A stretch of DNA of 64,000 nucleotides from contig CM034403.1 in the NCBI GenBank assembly GCA_019925095.2, positions 9,305,690-9,369,689 of the forward strand. The letters are read 5' to 3'. Each line of letters begins with the position of its first letter. Within the stretch, counting starts at the first letter, position 1. The notes beneath the pieces are model-generated. The model worked only from the letters and a program-made list of their open reading frames with translations, was not told where the DNA came from and ran no database searches. Both the position numbers and the translations under genes were made by a program. This DNA comes from Dendrolimus kikuchii. Lineage: Eukaryota; Arthropoda; Insecta; Lepidoptera; Lasiocampidae. This document shows positions 46,615-57,671 of this stretch, piece after piece.

Positions 46615-46795
46615 CCATATAAATGGTCCACATCAGGGTTCGGCCCTTCCCACTATTTAGGGAGTAATTATTTCAATGTCTTTCTTTATATGTCGGTATG
46701 CACATTATGGCAGGAAAATTGTCTAAGCGGTACATTCTCCCAGGCTAGGATTCGAAATCACATGATCAGCTTTAGATTTAGATACTAAGGCACCA
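46615..46795 (-). mobile_element. decayed SINE-T copy
   Basis: On the minus strand: B-box-like TTTCGAATCCTAGCC, 'GTACCGCTTAGACAATTTTC' and a distal 'GGGCCGAACCC'-like end, colinear with 57672-57951. Confidence 0.6.
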
Positions 46796-46799
46796 AAAT

Positions 46800-47835
46800 T
46801 CCATTTTCCTATTGAGATAATAAATTGTAAGTCAATCGTATGTAGAAAGCGTTTCCATTGTATTCGGTCCACGGAGGGACATTTTAAACTATCGGTTGTC
46901 CTTTCAAATGCAATGGATAGCGAAGGCACTTTATCACGTCAATGCCTTGCTTTCCATTGAACCTATAATAGATGGGTGACCTGGTATAGGGTTGTGAGTG
47001 GCCAAGTCTTAAATTGACAATTGGGCTTTATTCAACTGTAAGTTTTGTATTTAAAAGTTTCTTAGGAATTACTAGACTTTAGGTGGTTGCGCCTGTGTGA
47101 GTTTTAAATACTGTGTACTTTCTTGACGCTTCTTCTCCTTAAACAGCAATAACACCTTGCGAAGTGTACATAGAGTAGGAAGTATACGAAATTTTTAACT
47201 TATATTTTCGATATCAGAACTGTTGTCCAGTGGATCTTACTTTGGGTAAAAAAAAATGAATTTAAAGTATAACCATGTTCATCCCTGTTTTTTAAATTGT
47301 ACTATATGACAGACATGATAATGGTAATAATCAGTGCGTACTCAAGTCCTTAAAAAGGAGTAGTAGTACCTAAACAATTATTTATATAATTATCTTTCTT
47401 TAGTAATTTGAAATTGAATAGTAATATATAAATATATAGGTAGTAGTGTAAATGATTATGGTTCCTATGTTATAATTTATATTTCATAATTATAAGGATA
47501 TAAGGCTCGTACTTCTATTCTATGTACATATCAACCTCCATTGAAATTTACTATCGAAACAAACTTCCCGTACGCGTAAAGAGGGAATCTCGGGATGAAT
47601 TCACAATTAGTTGTGTACGTGCCTCCTTGTTGAGTCCGTCCGCTCTGTGGCGACGATATTATTTGCCCACTGCCCCCCGTGGGGTCCCCTTTGTTGAGTT
47701 CCTGACACTCGCCCACTACACATTCGGAATACCACATAGGGAAAGTTCCGGAAAGTTTCATGACCGTATACTGCATGTGGTTTCGATGTTTCTATATATT
47801 GTATATAGCTATAAGTATGTACCTACAATTCACAG
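46800..47835. other. no gene recognised
   Basis: Contains a GC-richer patch at 47560-47760 with 81- and 112-codon ORFs on opposite strands, neither with a recognised domain. Confidence 0.4.
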
Positions 47836-47839
47836 AAAG

Positions 47840-48104
47840 ATCGAAATAAAAATCAAATAAAATGCCGTGTCTAAAACCGTTAAAACGTAGATTTAATTAT
47901 TCAAACAGCTTTTTTAGAAATCTTTAGGGGCGCATATACTCGCTTATAATACATGTCACTTTATAAGTGTACATATAGTATAATTGTATATTTATAAAGG
48001 CTACTGAAAATGGCCCAGACGTCGTAATAATAATCAAATAAAATGCCGCGTTTAAAACCGTTAAAACTATTTATGTGTACTAGTGGCGAAAACTTAAAAA
48101 AATA
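47840..48104 (+). mobile_element. two partial Penelope-type terminal repeats in tandem
   Basis: AATCAAATAAAATGCCGTG with 'AAAACCGTTAAAACG' (47845-47890), and again AATCAAATAAAATGCCGCG (48031-48049) with the full tail to 'GGCGAAAACTTAAAAAAATAC'. The second is preceded by a remnant of the stem/GAAAC motif (48001-48024). Confidence 0.6.
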
Positions 48105-48112
48105 CTAAGCTG

Positions 48113-48537
48113 CAGTGGCGGATTTACCAATAGGCTGAGTGGGTCGGAGCCTAGGGCGGCAGATTTTGGAAGGGCGGCAAATTTGAATCCAACATTTTTT
48201 GTTTTATAGAAATTATGTCTTATTTAAATTCTAAGACTTAATAAGCAACATGTAATATGTTTCACCGATTAGATAATTTTTCTACAATTTGAATAGATGC
48301 TTATGGCTACGGTCGAAATAAACACATCGGTGTCCCGCTTCACAATTTACTAATTACGGGAAGAAAATGTTGTATAATTAAGACGATAGTGCACAAATCA
48401 TAAAGTTACAACTTCATTGACAAAAAATTTAATTATTATGATTGTGAAATGTGAACTAGGTTATCGATGTGTAGAGATCAGTAGGGGCGGAAAAATTTGA
48501 ATAGCCTACAGGATCTAAATGTCTAAATCCGCCCCTG
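48113..48537. mobile_element. non-autonomous hAT element with 8-bp TSD
   Basis: The left end CAGTGGCGGATTTA and the right end, read inverted, CAGGGGCGGATTTA are terminal inverted repeats of the CAG-GGCGG type. CTAAGCTG flanks both sides exactly (48105-48112 and 48538-48545), the 8-bp duplication diagnostic of the hAT superfamily. 425 bp, no transposase frame. It is inserted at the end of a Penelope-type repeat, so it is younger than that. Confidence 0.93.
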
Positions 48538-48549
48538 CTAAGCTGTTTG

Positions 48550-49980
48550 AACTTTGAAGTCATCCTGATTTCATTATGAGGTATTGCAACTATTTTTGTC
48601 TAATTTTATAAAAATACAAATTCGTGAATATAGAGCAAATAAATTATATAAAATGAAATAAAAACTCATATATTTATTAAAATCTGGGTCCATTTTCTTT
48701 CTAAAAAAAGACAAAGGTAGATGTTTAAAAACTGTAACAGAAGCCATAAACAATGATTTGTATGCTCGTTATAAAATATTTTTCGTGGTTCACACCGCAG
48801 TGAATACAGAGCATGGGTTTATTAAAAGAAATAAATTGCAGACTGCTGTTACCTAAGACTTCAAGTAACGTAGTTACATATCATCACGCTTGTTTGCCAT
48901 AGGGGTAGGCAGAAACGACGGATCTCCACTTGCTACCGTCCTGATAAATGTCATTTGCTTAGTCTACTTTCATTCATCCTATAACGTACTTAAGCTCAGA
49001 ATTTTTTTTCACTATAAAATAAAATTGACCAAATGCGTGCAGGGTACGAACTATAAAAGGATTCATAGAGGTGACAAATGGTCACTCTTGTCATCATTTG
49101 GCCGTAGTCCCAGAACACAAGTGGCAAATGAAACGAAGCATTTTACAAGCTTGTGTGTGTAGTTTTGTGTTGTATACACGCGGTTTGCATCTGTGTGGGT
49201 GCACTGGCTTCAGTGGCTTCCCACGCCTTTTAGTGTCGTTTGAATTACTTTACTGGTTAGACCTCTCGCAAAAGAAATAATTATGCCGGCCTGCGCTATT
49301 AAAATGTGTTGGAACTATTTTAAAACGGGAAAGGATAAGGATGAGATGTCATTTAATCGGAAAACTTAACACTTTTCTCATGATTTCTTTGTAAAAACGT
49401 GAAATTTAATTTCGACATTTTCAAGGTTATCGAATTGATTGATGTTGTCAGGTGAGAAGTGTGACTTATTTTCCAAAATTTGGGGACTTTTGTTACGATT
49501 TTTTTTTTATTTATGAAATATGAATAATTGAAAAAATCTATAGAAAACAGACATGTAATGTTTGTGTGTCCGGTTTTCTTAAACTAGTTTATATTACGTT
49601 TTAGACTTCCTACGGATCCAATTGTAGCATATTGTTGGAGAAAGAGATGGATTTTGAATCATTTTCGGAGATATTTTTACACTATGTTTTTTATATTTTC
49701 TTATCAACGGCACAATTGTATTGAAATAAAGTACCTAAAATAATTATATATGATCGTGACCGATAAGATGTAAGTTGTGTGAAGGATAATTAGAAAATTT
49801 AAGAATACTTAACCATCATATAAAATTATTTCTAATCTAACCTTAGCACTTTGGACAATATAAACTTTTTAATGTAACCTTATGACGTTTGACATAGAAT
49901 TGACAGAATGCGTGCTGCAAATATCGTTAAAGAGGATGTAAAAAAAACTGAATATCGTTTAAAGCAGATGCTTCGGTCGG
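48550..49980. other. no gene seen
   Basis: AT-rich; ORFs at 48890-49280 have no recognised domain. Confidence 0.45.
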
Positions 49981-49985
49981 AGTTA

Positions 49986-50186
49986 TCTGTACTAATATTA
50001 TAAAGAGGTAAAGTTTGTAAGTTTGTGACGTTGTAGGGGGTAATCTCGGGATCTACTAAACCGATTTTAAAAATTATTTTACTGTTGGAAAGCTACGTTA
50101 ACAGGGAGTGTCATAGGCTATATAACATGACGCTTTATACCACGGGAGCGGGACAGACCACGGGTGAATCCGCGCCGGGCCGCTAG
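49986..50186 (+). mobile_element. non-autonomous Helitron, complete, 201 bp
   Basis: Starts TCTGTACTAATATTATAAAG and ends GCGCCGGGCCGCTAG, between A (49985) and T (50187). GC-rich stem-capable sequence precedes the CTAG. Confidence 0.9.
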
Positions 50187-50189
50187 TAA

Positions 50190-51120
50190 TATTATAGATA
50201 ACTCTTTATTGTCATAATTAAGATATTAATTTTGTCTATATTCTGTTAGCTGCATCTCCATTAATTCCTAATAAAGAAATAATTTAATATATTAATATGA
50301 TAAACTACTAGTTTGAATAAAAACTTTTGGATATGAATATTTTTATTTCTATAATAGCCCTTTTCAAGTGGTTTAGTTGCTCTTAAGTCCCTGCATTAAA
50401 CTATCCCGTGTACCTACCCCGTAGTTCCTACTACTGATATAAACTTTGGATTATACATAAAGCCTACTACCCAATATGAACCTATCGAATCGTTCCAAGT
50501 CTACTATTACAAATGATTTCACTGACTTTTAGCGCAGGATAATCTTTGGGTTATAAATAGTCATCTAATAACCTTCGTGAACATGATGTGTAACACAAAA
50601 ATAATTTGCCATTATGAATTGTTTATTTTAAAATTATTATATTAGTATTGGTAATTAACAGACTTATAAATATGTACTAATATCTGTACAGACATTTTAT
50701 TGCGAATTAAAATTACTACATGTGCCATGAATGTGATACGAATTTATTTGTGCATGTATTTTTTTATGGTTCGTTCCAAGACACACAACTTTTGTTGCTA
50801 ATACTTTATTTACAAAAAAACTGAAACCTCTGAGTAATATTAAATTATAACACATAAAGCGATTAAATCATAACGATCATTTAAACTTTTCACATACATA
50901 AAAAAATATTTACGTATAAAATATGGGGTATTATTTTTTTCCTGATATCTCGAAAACACAGAGTGAAATTAGCAAGTGCCCGTCTCCTTTACAAAGAAAA
51001 TGGTGAAAAAAATAGTATAATCCGTTACATAAGCTCGCAGAGTCGTAAGAATTTTAAATCGTGGAGTGGAAAATTTCGAAAAAATCATGGTGGTAATTGT
51101 TAATAAGATGGATTACTTAA
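50190..51120. other. no gene seen
   Basis: AT-rich. Confidence 0.45.
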
Positions 51121-51125
51121 TATTT

Positions 51126-51262
51126 TCTTAAGTTTTCGCGACTTGTATACATAATAAAACTACGTTTTAACGGTTTTAAGCGCGGTAATTTTATTTGATT
51201 TTGGTTTTTCCGACGTTTCGGCCACTTTTCAGTGGCCGTGATCACGGAAGACAAAGATGTCA
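51126..51262 (-). ncRNA. Penelope-type terminal repeat with hammerhead-like motif
   Basis: The minus strand carries (51246-51211) CCGTGATCACGGCCACTGAA then AAGTGGCCGAAACGTCG: a box-1-like GUGAUCA, a 7-bp stem GGCCACU/AGUGGCC closed by GAAA, then GAAAC. The order box 1 - stem II - GAAAC is that of the hammerhead core (CUGANGA...GAAA). It lies 3' of the Penelope-like frame at 51495-51880 on the same strand, where Penelope pseudo-LTRs are known to carry hammerheads. Deviations: C3 to G, G8 to C, and one extra C before stem II. Stems I and III are not established. Confidence 0.5.
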
Positions 51263-51494
51263 AGTGTCAACGAGTATTGTTAAAGTTTTATTTAGCCTAC
51301 CGCCAACTTATTAATTTTAATTTTGTTTATGGTTATTATTTACTTTATGGGAGCCTAATCTAATTTACTACCGCTTCGCAACATGTTATGGCTTGAAGAG
51401 AAGAAGCGGCGCAAGAAACTCTTCAGCAAACATGCCTAGCTCTAATAATTTTATATAATATTAAAATAGGTGGAAGGAAAAATAAAAGTAATTA

Positions 51495-51880
51495 TCAGTC
51501 AAGTTGGTTTGTGTTCCGTTGTACGCAGAAAGAGCTCACAGTGTCTTGAGGTCTGGCAGCTGGTTTTTGCTGGGTTTGGGTCTTAATAGTTTTGATAATT
51601 GGATCCCAAACTGGTGGTATTTGCCAACCATCTTCTCTATTGAAATTTGGGTGTTTTTTGATTTCAATAGCCTCACGCATCATTCTAGGTATGAAACGAT
51701 TCTCTTTCGCGAGGATTTGTGGGTTATCGAATCTGATGTAGTGGTTGGGTTTATCCAGCGTGTGTTCACTGATCGCAGACTTCGTAGACCTTGTGTGTTT
51801 CATGTCAGCAATGTGTTCTTTTACTCGTGTTTTTATGCTCCTCTTTGGAGAGGATGGATTACTGATTAGATGATATTAAA
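51495..51880 (-). pseudogene. Penelope-like retroelement, C-terminal GIY-YIG endonuclease region
   Basis: The minus strand is open from about 51880 to the stop at 51495. It shows PKRSIKTRVKEH (the conserved Arg helix), SAISEHTLDKPNHYIRFD, and REAIEIKKHPNFNREDGW, which carries the expected catalytic Glu and the NxEDG block. This is the C-terminal half of the GIY-YIG domain of Penelope-like elements; the GIY-YIG strands and the reverse transcriptase are missing (5' truncation). The plus-strand 121-codon ORF opposite is a shadow. Confidence 0.8.
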
Positions 51881-51889
51881 GGGTAGTTT

Positions 51890-52305
51890 GTATGGATTGG
51901 TCTACTATTCTGCCGCTTCCGACTTAGGTTGGATACATATTCTCACTTCGGCTTTGGTCCGATACACATGTCGTAGTAGCACTGTAGGGTGACTAATTAT
52001 TGCGCGAGAAACATCTTCTAGGTATTATTAAATGTACTATAATGATCAAACTCCTTAGTCGTTATAATATATTAAGAAATATAATTCTTTTAAGTTTAAA
52101 TCGACGTACGCCTCCCAAAACAATGTAATTTATTTATTGTATCGGTCCGCGAGCAGAATACATCTCCTGTAAAAGTAACATGAAAGAGAATATAAAGTTA
52201 TGCACTAGACCAGTCTCTCATTTGAAAAATAGATCCCGGTCAGCTCTGAAACCGCTGGCCGTCACAGTACCTACTTAATTATAAGATAGGCATTCTATTA
52301 GAAGA
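51890..52305. other. no gene seen
   Basis: Nothing supportable. Confidence 0.4.
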
Positions 52306-52311
52306 AGCACG

Positions 52312-52425
52312 TTGAAATTCAAATTCAAAGTCAAATGTTTTTATTCAAGATAAGTTCCGCCGGAGAACACTTTTTGAAGGTCATACAAATAAGTTAAAAT
52401 TTAAATTTATTTCCTATTCTATGTA
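52312..52425 (-). repeat. repeat family F, copy 2
   Basis: 'TTCAAATTCAAAGTCAAATG', TTTTTATTCAAGATAAG and 'CTTTTTGAAGGTCATACA', as at 31750. Confidence 0.65.
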
Positions 52426-52857
52426 CACCGCTTAGCAACCTGTTATACCAGAATATATATTTACCTCCGGTTTATAAATGGGTAAACTTTTTTATTTCCT
52501 AATAACAGCTTTGTCGCCCTGAGCTTTGTCGACTAATTAATTTATCAAGTGTTGTATTTAGGATTAAATCTTTTTTTATGGTAAGATTTATCACATCTAC
52601 AGAACCTTTACTTATGTGCTGATTATCAAGCACTTGCCTATTTTATTATGAGTGTCTTTGTGGACCTACTACGTTTATCAGCCTAGTTACCTGGAAATCA
52701 GAGATTCCGGGGTTGATTTTCGGCAGGGTAAATTTTGTAAATGAACTCTTCATTGGTTACTTTGGTCTAAGAGAATATTGCTGTCATAGTTTTTCTTACG
52801 AACGCATATTGTATTTCTCTGTAAATTAAAAGAAAAATAGATAGATCGATAACATTT

Positions 52858-53080
52858 TATTGTTCACCAAAATGAAAAATTACAAAATGAATAAGAAGTA
52901 AAATTAAATTTTAACTTATATGCATGACCTTCATAAAGTGTTCTCTAGTGAAACTTATTTTGAATAAAAACTTTTGAATTTGAATAATTACAATACTTTA
53001 ACGGCGAAACAAAGGGCAGCCTTGTTGCTTAAAGCGATTGCTTAAAGAGCGTTGCTTTTCCAGGCAACCTGACTTAAATA
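52858..53080 (-). mobile_element. LINE 3' tail, family C, copy 4
   Basis: On the minus strand: CAGGTTGCCTGGAAAAGC, 'CTTTGTTTCGCCGTTAAAG' and a final TTGGTGAACAATAAAATG. An inverted family F fragment (52921-52990) is nested in it. Confidence 0.7.
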
Positions 53081-53089
53081 TATTTTAAC

Positions 53090-54190
53090 AACTTATCACT
53101 ACACATATAATAATAAAAAGCAATACGTAGATTAGACAAGTCAAGCATTCACAAAAATTCCTTTTTGTACTTTTAGAATAGATCTTAGAACAACGCTATT
53201 TGAGCTTGGTTTTACAAATAGCAAGTTATGAAGGAGTTATGTAGAAAACAAAATAATAAAAAAATATACTTTATCACCCATTTTATAAATGTTTAGGTAT
53301 TAATTGGTTCTTACATGTTTGTTACATTCGCAAAATTAAAAGAAATATATTTTTATTTTTGCTATTTTCTGTTTACCAATTGTAACATGTCCCCCTTCAT
53401 CCATTCACAATTCCAATATTCTAATCCTATTTTCAAATTTAGAATTCATGTGTTGACACCCAATCAATTAAAAACAAAACCGATGAAATCAATTACGGCA
53501 TCCGCAGAAACGAGAAATCGATTACCTGATGTCGTGTCTGTCGCAAATCGATTCCGATTGTCACCTTCACGAACTTATCAAGCCGATTTTATTAGCTGTG
53601 AATTCAATTATAATCGAGTGATAAATTAAATAGGCGAGTATTAATGCGTTGCGTTTTTCTTTTATACGTTAAGCGTTCGTATCTAAATAATAGATACAAC
53701 GAGAATATGTTTATTGAAGTTAATTTCAGAATTCATAGCTCATGGTCAATTAAGAACCTTATTTAGGTATAAGTAGGTAGGACTTGAAAATGAAGCGATT
53801 ATAATTATCATGAGAGGAATAAGTGCAACTGTTGATAACAGGGTTGACTGTAAAATATATATATTTTCTCTGCAAATGGTAAAATTTTTCCATGGGATAA
53901 AGATTCGAAGCTTACGCGAGCAAAGCCGTTAAGGGAAGCGTGTGATTTATAGTTTCGTATGTACTTACCTACATATATTAGATATGTGCTATCAATAATG
54001 GGGATGAATAATGAACATGTGATACTTTTAATGTTATTATTGTAGAACTTGGGGTAGGTACCTACAGATCCGAAGTTTCGCAAACGAAGCCCCGAGGAAA
54101 TAACCTACTAGTTATGAATACGCGTTGTTTCTAAGCATACCTACTTATTATTTAATTTGATCTTGCTAAGCTATTTAATCTAACTTATTA
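53090..54190. other. no gene recognised
   Basis: The 104-codon ORF at 53315-53629 has no recognised domain. Confidence 0.4.
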
Positions 54191-54199
54191 GGCACTCAC

Positions 54200-54460
54200 A
54201 CATGACCGATACGTGTACCTCAGGGTTGTTCAACTCGATGCGCAAAACACCTGTGTGTCCCACATCACTACAGACTCCGCTAACAGACAAAGACGCAGAT
54301 AATAAGGAGGATTCCATTGGTGCATCCATCTCGAGGCCACGCCCACCGTGTCCGCGCCAACCAATCACAACAGCGGGTACTGATCTTAAGCGTTATCTAG
54401 TTATCTGCCGTCTCACTTGGAAGCGCTTTGCAGGCGGTTGCTATTTTTCAGACCATCGTA
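54200..54460. promoter_or_regulatory. possible regulatory island with CCAAT and CACCC-type words
   Basis: GC-richer 260 bp containing CCACGCCCACC (54339-54349) and CCAACCAATCAC about 10 bp later. These are common promoter words but short; no TATA or initiator with a following transcript unit is evident. Weak call. Confidence 0.25.
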
Positions 54461-54534
54461 TAAAGTGCTGAAAATTTAAATATGGAATGTGAACATTTCT
54501 CTTAAGCCGATATTACACGATTCATTAGATATAC

Positions 54535-54860
54535 TGTCTTTCAATTTGGATGAATCATTTTCTTAAGTTTTCGCAACTAGTACATTTAAATAAAACTACA
54601 TTTTAACGGATAATATTTGACTTTTATTGCGACGTTACTTTTCGGTAGCCGTCATCACAGAAGACAAAGTAATGACACTTACATCTTCAGCTTGCGTGAT
54701 CACGGCTACTGAAAAGTGGCTGAAACAAGGTAAATGCTGCGCTTAAAATCGTTAAAAGACAGTTTTAATTATAAATTTGAGTAATTCAATATCATTGAAT
54801 ACCGTCGTATCTTTCATTTCTGTGCCTTTCAACTAAATTGCTTCAATTTGGTTGCTTATT
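54535..54860. mobile_element. MITE copy carrying a nested fold-back element
   Basis: TTTCAATTTGGATGAATCA on the left and 'ATACCGTCGTATCTTTCATT', then 'CAATTTGGTTGCTTATTC' on the right match the ends of 18660-19030. Between them lies the palindromic Penelope-type element at 54560-54780. Confidence 0.55.
54560..54780. mobile_element. fold-back Penelope-type terminal repeat
   Basis: Two facing copies of the terminal repeat. The left arm (minus) contains GTGATGACGGCTACCGAAAA; the right arm (plus, 54696-54726) contains GTGATCACGGCTACTGAAAA then GTGGCTGAAAC. The arms end in matching 'AAACTACATTTTAACG' and, inverted, 'AAACTGTCTTTTAACG'. Confidence 0.7.
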
Positions 54861-54869
54861 CTAAAATCA

Positions 54870-55765
54870 ACATTACGATACAATTATACAAATGAATATT
54901 TTAATCGATTTTTGCTTATAATTAAATAATTATTATGATGCGGGGTACTGTAATTTTATACTTTTTTTTGTCACAACTAATTAAGGGAAATGTGTTTTAT
55001 TTAAAAAAACCGTGGTCAATTATCTATATCAAAACTACACAGGAGCTGAATAATAATATCGAGACGACAATACTCTACTGTGTTCATTCTAGTTGTTTTA
55101 GTAATCGGTCCCTTGTCTCGTATTCAATCGCCAATTTGAATTGACCTACCTTACCTCCCCAATCGAATATAAAGGTAGCATTTAGATCGTAATCTAGCGG
55201 AATATAAAAGTTCCTCAACAATCGGTCGGTCATAGAAGTGATTTGTTTTAGTGCCGACGACAACTGTAAGGCTATTGTTTAAGTTGCTCTCACTCTAAAA
55301 TATTGTAATAATGTTATTACTATAAAATAGTAATACTTTGTTTTGGTTGATATGTTTCAAGAATGAAGGACTACCTCACATAGTAACCGTTGTTTTTACA
55401 ATTAATACATTGATTTATGTTTTATTTCGAAGTAATTGTTCAAAGCTTGTAAATATAACCTACTTTGCATTTTGTTTATTTTTAGTGATGTGCTTAATTT
55501 TTAGCTGTCAATTTTGGTATTGTTCTAATTCTAATAAGAACGCGAAATGTAAATTGTAATTTTGATAAATAAAAATCGATTTAACTGATTTAAAAAATAT
55601 TTGATTGAAAATTTTAAAAATTCTTACTTTATTTTCTTTCCAAGAAAATTACAGTTTTATATCAAATAATTGTATTGTGTTTTCATAAGATTTATTAATT
55701 TATTTTTAATACACTGCAATATAAATATGTATCATCTAAGAAGCTTATTAGAGTAATTATTTTCA
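54870..55765. other. no gene seen
   Basis: AT-rich. Confidence 0.4.
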
Positions 55766-55775
55766 GACGCTAACC

Positions 55776-56000
55776 TTGCATAAGCGACCCCGAAACGCTT
55801 GTGGGACAGAGAGGGGTGTAGCTTCAAAGACACGGGAGGGGGGCAAGGGGCGGGCGGGGTGTCCCGGGAGAGGGTATATGATTCGGGATTCTAGGGATGA
55901 GCTGGCTCTCGCTTCCTCTCGCGTTACTCTGGCACCGTTCGTCGCGGCTGTAGCACATATCAGCCGCCGTCGGCTGGTGCTGCACAATCAAACGTGTATC
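55776..56000. other. GC-rich island of unknown role
   Basis: The most GC-rich non-repeat block of the window, with GGGCGGGCGGGGTGTCCCGG and many CpGs. Three overlapping ORFs (74-109 codons) on both strands are a compositional effect. It could be a host promoter or first exon, but I see no TATA, coding bias or splice-supported frame. Confidence 0.35.
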
Positions 56001-56009
56001 GCATGCGGA

Positions 56010-56670
56010 TACTCGCGTATACGTATCTATCACGCGTACATCACTACATTTGATCATTTGAAACATTATGTTCGATTTTTGAAATGCAAACTTTGTGAAT
56101 TTTAGATAGTGTTGTGTATTGTATTCGTAGTGGTAGATTTATTCGATTATGCGCTAATGATTTTAAATTTAGAATGTAATTTATATACTCGTTTATGATT
56201 AGTGTTTAGGTTTATGGAACACTCATGTGATATAGACAGAGCACTGAAATAATTATGACTGTATTTTAAATTAGGTTTTAATGGACCATGTTAATATATC
56301 TACCAAATGCTGAATTTTGAAACTAGTGCGAAGATGAAGATGTCTGGTGAGTTAATAAAATAATGAAAAGCCTTTATATAAGCTGAGAGATTGTTTACCT
56401 ACTAGGCTACTATTGTTATTTACATCTATAAAAATTCTTCAACATATGATCTGAATAATTAGTTGTGCTTCTTTATAATAAATTCATAAAGATTTGTAAA
56501 TGTGAATCAGAGTTTGTTTGTTTTTTTCATGGTTTTGGTACTTAGCCTGTAATAGGGCATATTGAGGCAAATCGGGTCTCTTTGAGTTTGTTTAAAAAAG
56601 AAAGCTATTTGAGTGTACTGTAAATTAAATAAAGTTATTTCAAAATAATAGTTATATAGGCATTCTAAAG
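56010..56670. other. no gene seen
   Basis: AT-rich. Confidence 0.4.
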
Positions 56671-56677
56671 CATTCTA

Positions 56678-56873
56678 CCCGTGTAGGAACGGGGAAGAAT
56701 ACTAATTCGTGAGACAGATCGGCTTGTTGTAGAAGGCGACAAAAGAACCCATAGCTAGGTGGTAGGGTATTTGCCCATCTGGATGACTATCATCCCTCAT
56801 TTTGAGTATGCCACCATAACATCCTTGAGTCATATTCCGGCGTTAGCCTGTCTGTTTTACTGAAGCAATAAAA
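56678..56873 (+). mobile_element. SINE-A copy with internal deletion
   Basis: CCGTGTAGGAACGGGGAAG to 'TTACTGAAGCAATAAAAAT'. The segment between CCGGCGTTAG and CCTGTCTG is lost. Confidence 0.75.
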
Positions 56874-57276
56874 ATCGTATCTAAATTTCACAATATAAAT
56901 TATAATGGTAGAACTTTTATTTTCCTTGCAAAAAAATCAGTACATAGGTAGGTAGATTTAGTTAAATCGTAACAGAAGTAGGTAAATAACGAGGATAAAA
57001 ATAGAGTATTTATCGCAAAAAATGGTATAGTTTTTGCGGTAGGTATACGAATTCGAAGTTTACGCGTTGAAAAAACTAGAGCTACTTACTATATTAGGTA
57101 ATTTGTAGATAGGATTTTACTCACCATTTATAATGAATCATTAGTAATGCAATCACCTAATTCTAACATATACTAGTAACTATTGCAAAATGAAGAGAAT
57201 TGATTTTTTTATATTGATTCTTCAAATTTGCATTTGTATTCTAATAATACCAAGAAAGAAAGAAATATTCATTTAT

Positions 57277-57590
57277 CTGTGCAGAAATGTAGAAAAAATA
57301 AAATTTCCTGTCTTCGACTGGCCTGTTATAAGATGAGACAATACAGCCCATAATCAGGTAGTAAGGATGTCGCTCCTTTGATGGTTACTACCCCTGATGT
57401 AGATTACTTATAGATACCCCCATAAATATTTGGAATCATTAGTGGCCAAGTTTCTATCCTTCCCTTCATCGAAGGGCACGTTAGTAACAGCTCTGGTGTT
57501 AAAATCCGCAGCAGTAACTATATTCCGTCATCTGTGCTGTTAGCTTGTCTGCTATAATCCACCAATATATATTTTTTTTTAATAAAAAAA
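57277..57590 (+). mobile_element. SINE-A copy, highly diverged
   Basis: Starts CTGTGCAGAAATGTAGAAAA; the body is colinear with SINE-A at low identity. Probably the oldest copy here. Confidence 0.65.
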
Positions 57591-57671
57591 ACATATCAAA
57601 GACGTATAAACAAAGAAGATAGTTTTCGATTTTCTTTTATAATTTAATTAAATTATTGATAATTAAAAATT

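Noticed and set aside
51504..51869. 121-codon plus-strand ORF
   Set aside because: Antisense shadow of the Penelope-like GIY-YIG frame, which has recognisable conserved residues.
52680..52745. Segment resembling a SINE B box (GGTTGATTTTCGGCAGGG)
   Set aside because: Some likeness to the decayed SINE head at 15590, but too short and eroded to call.
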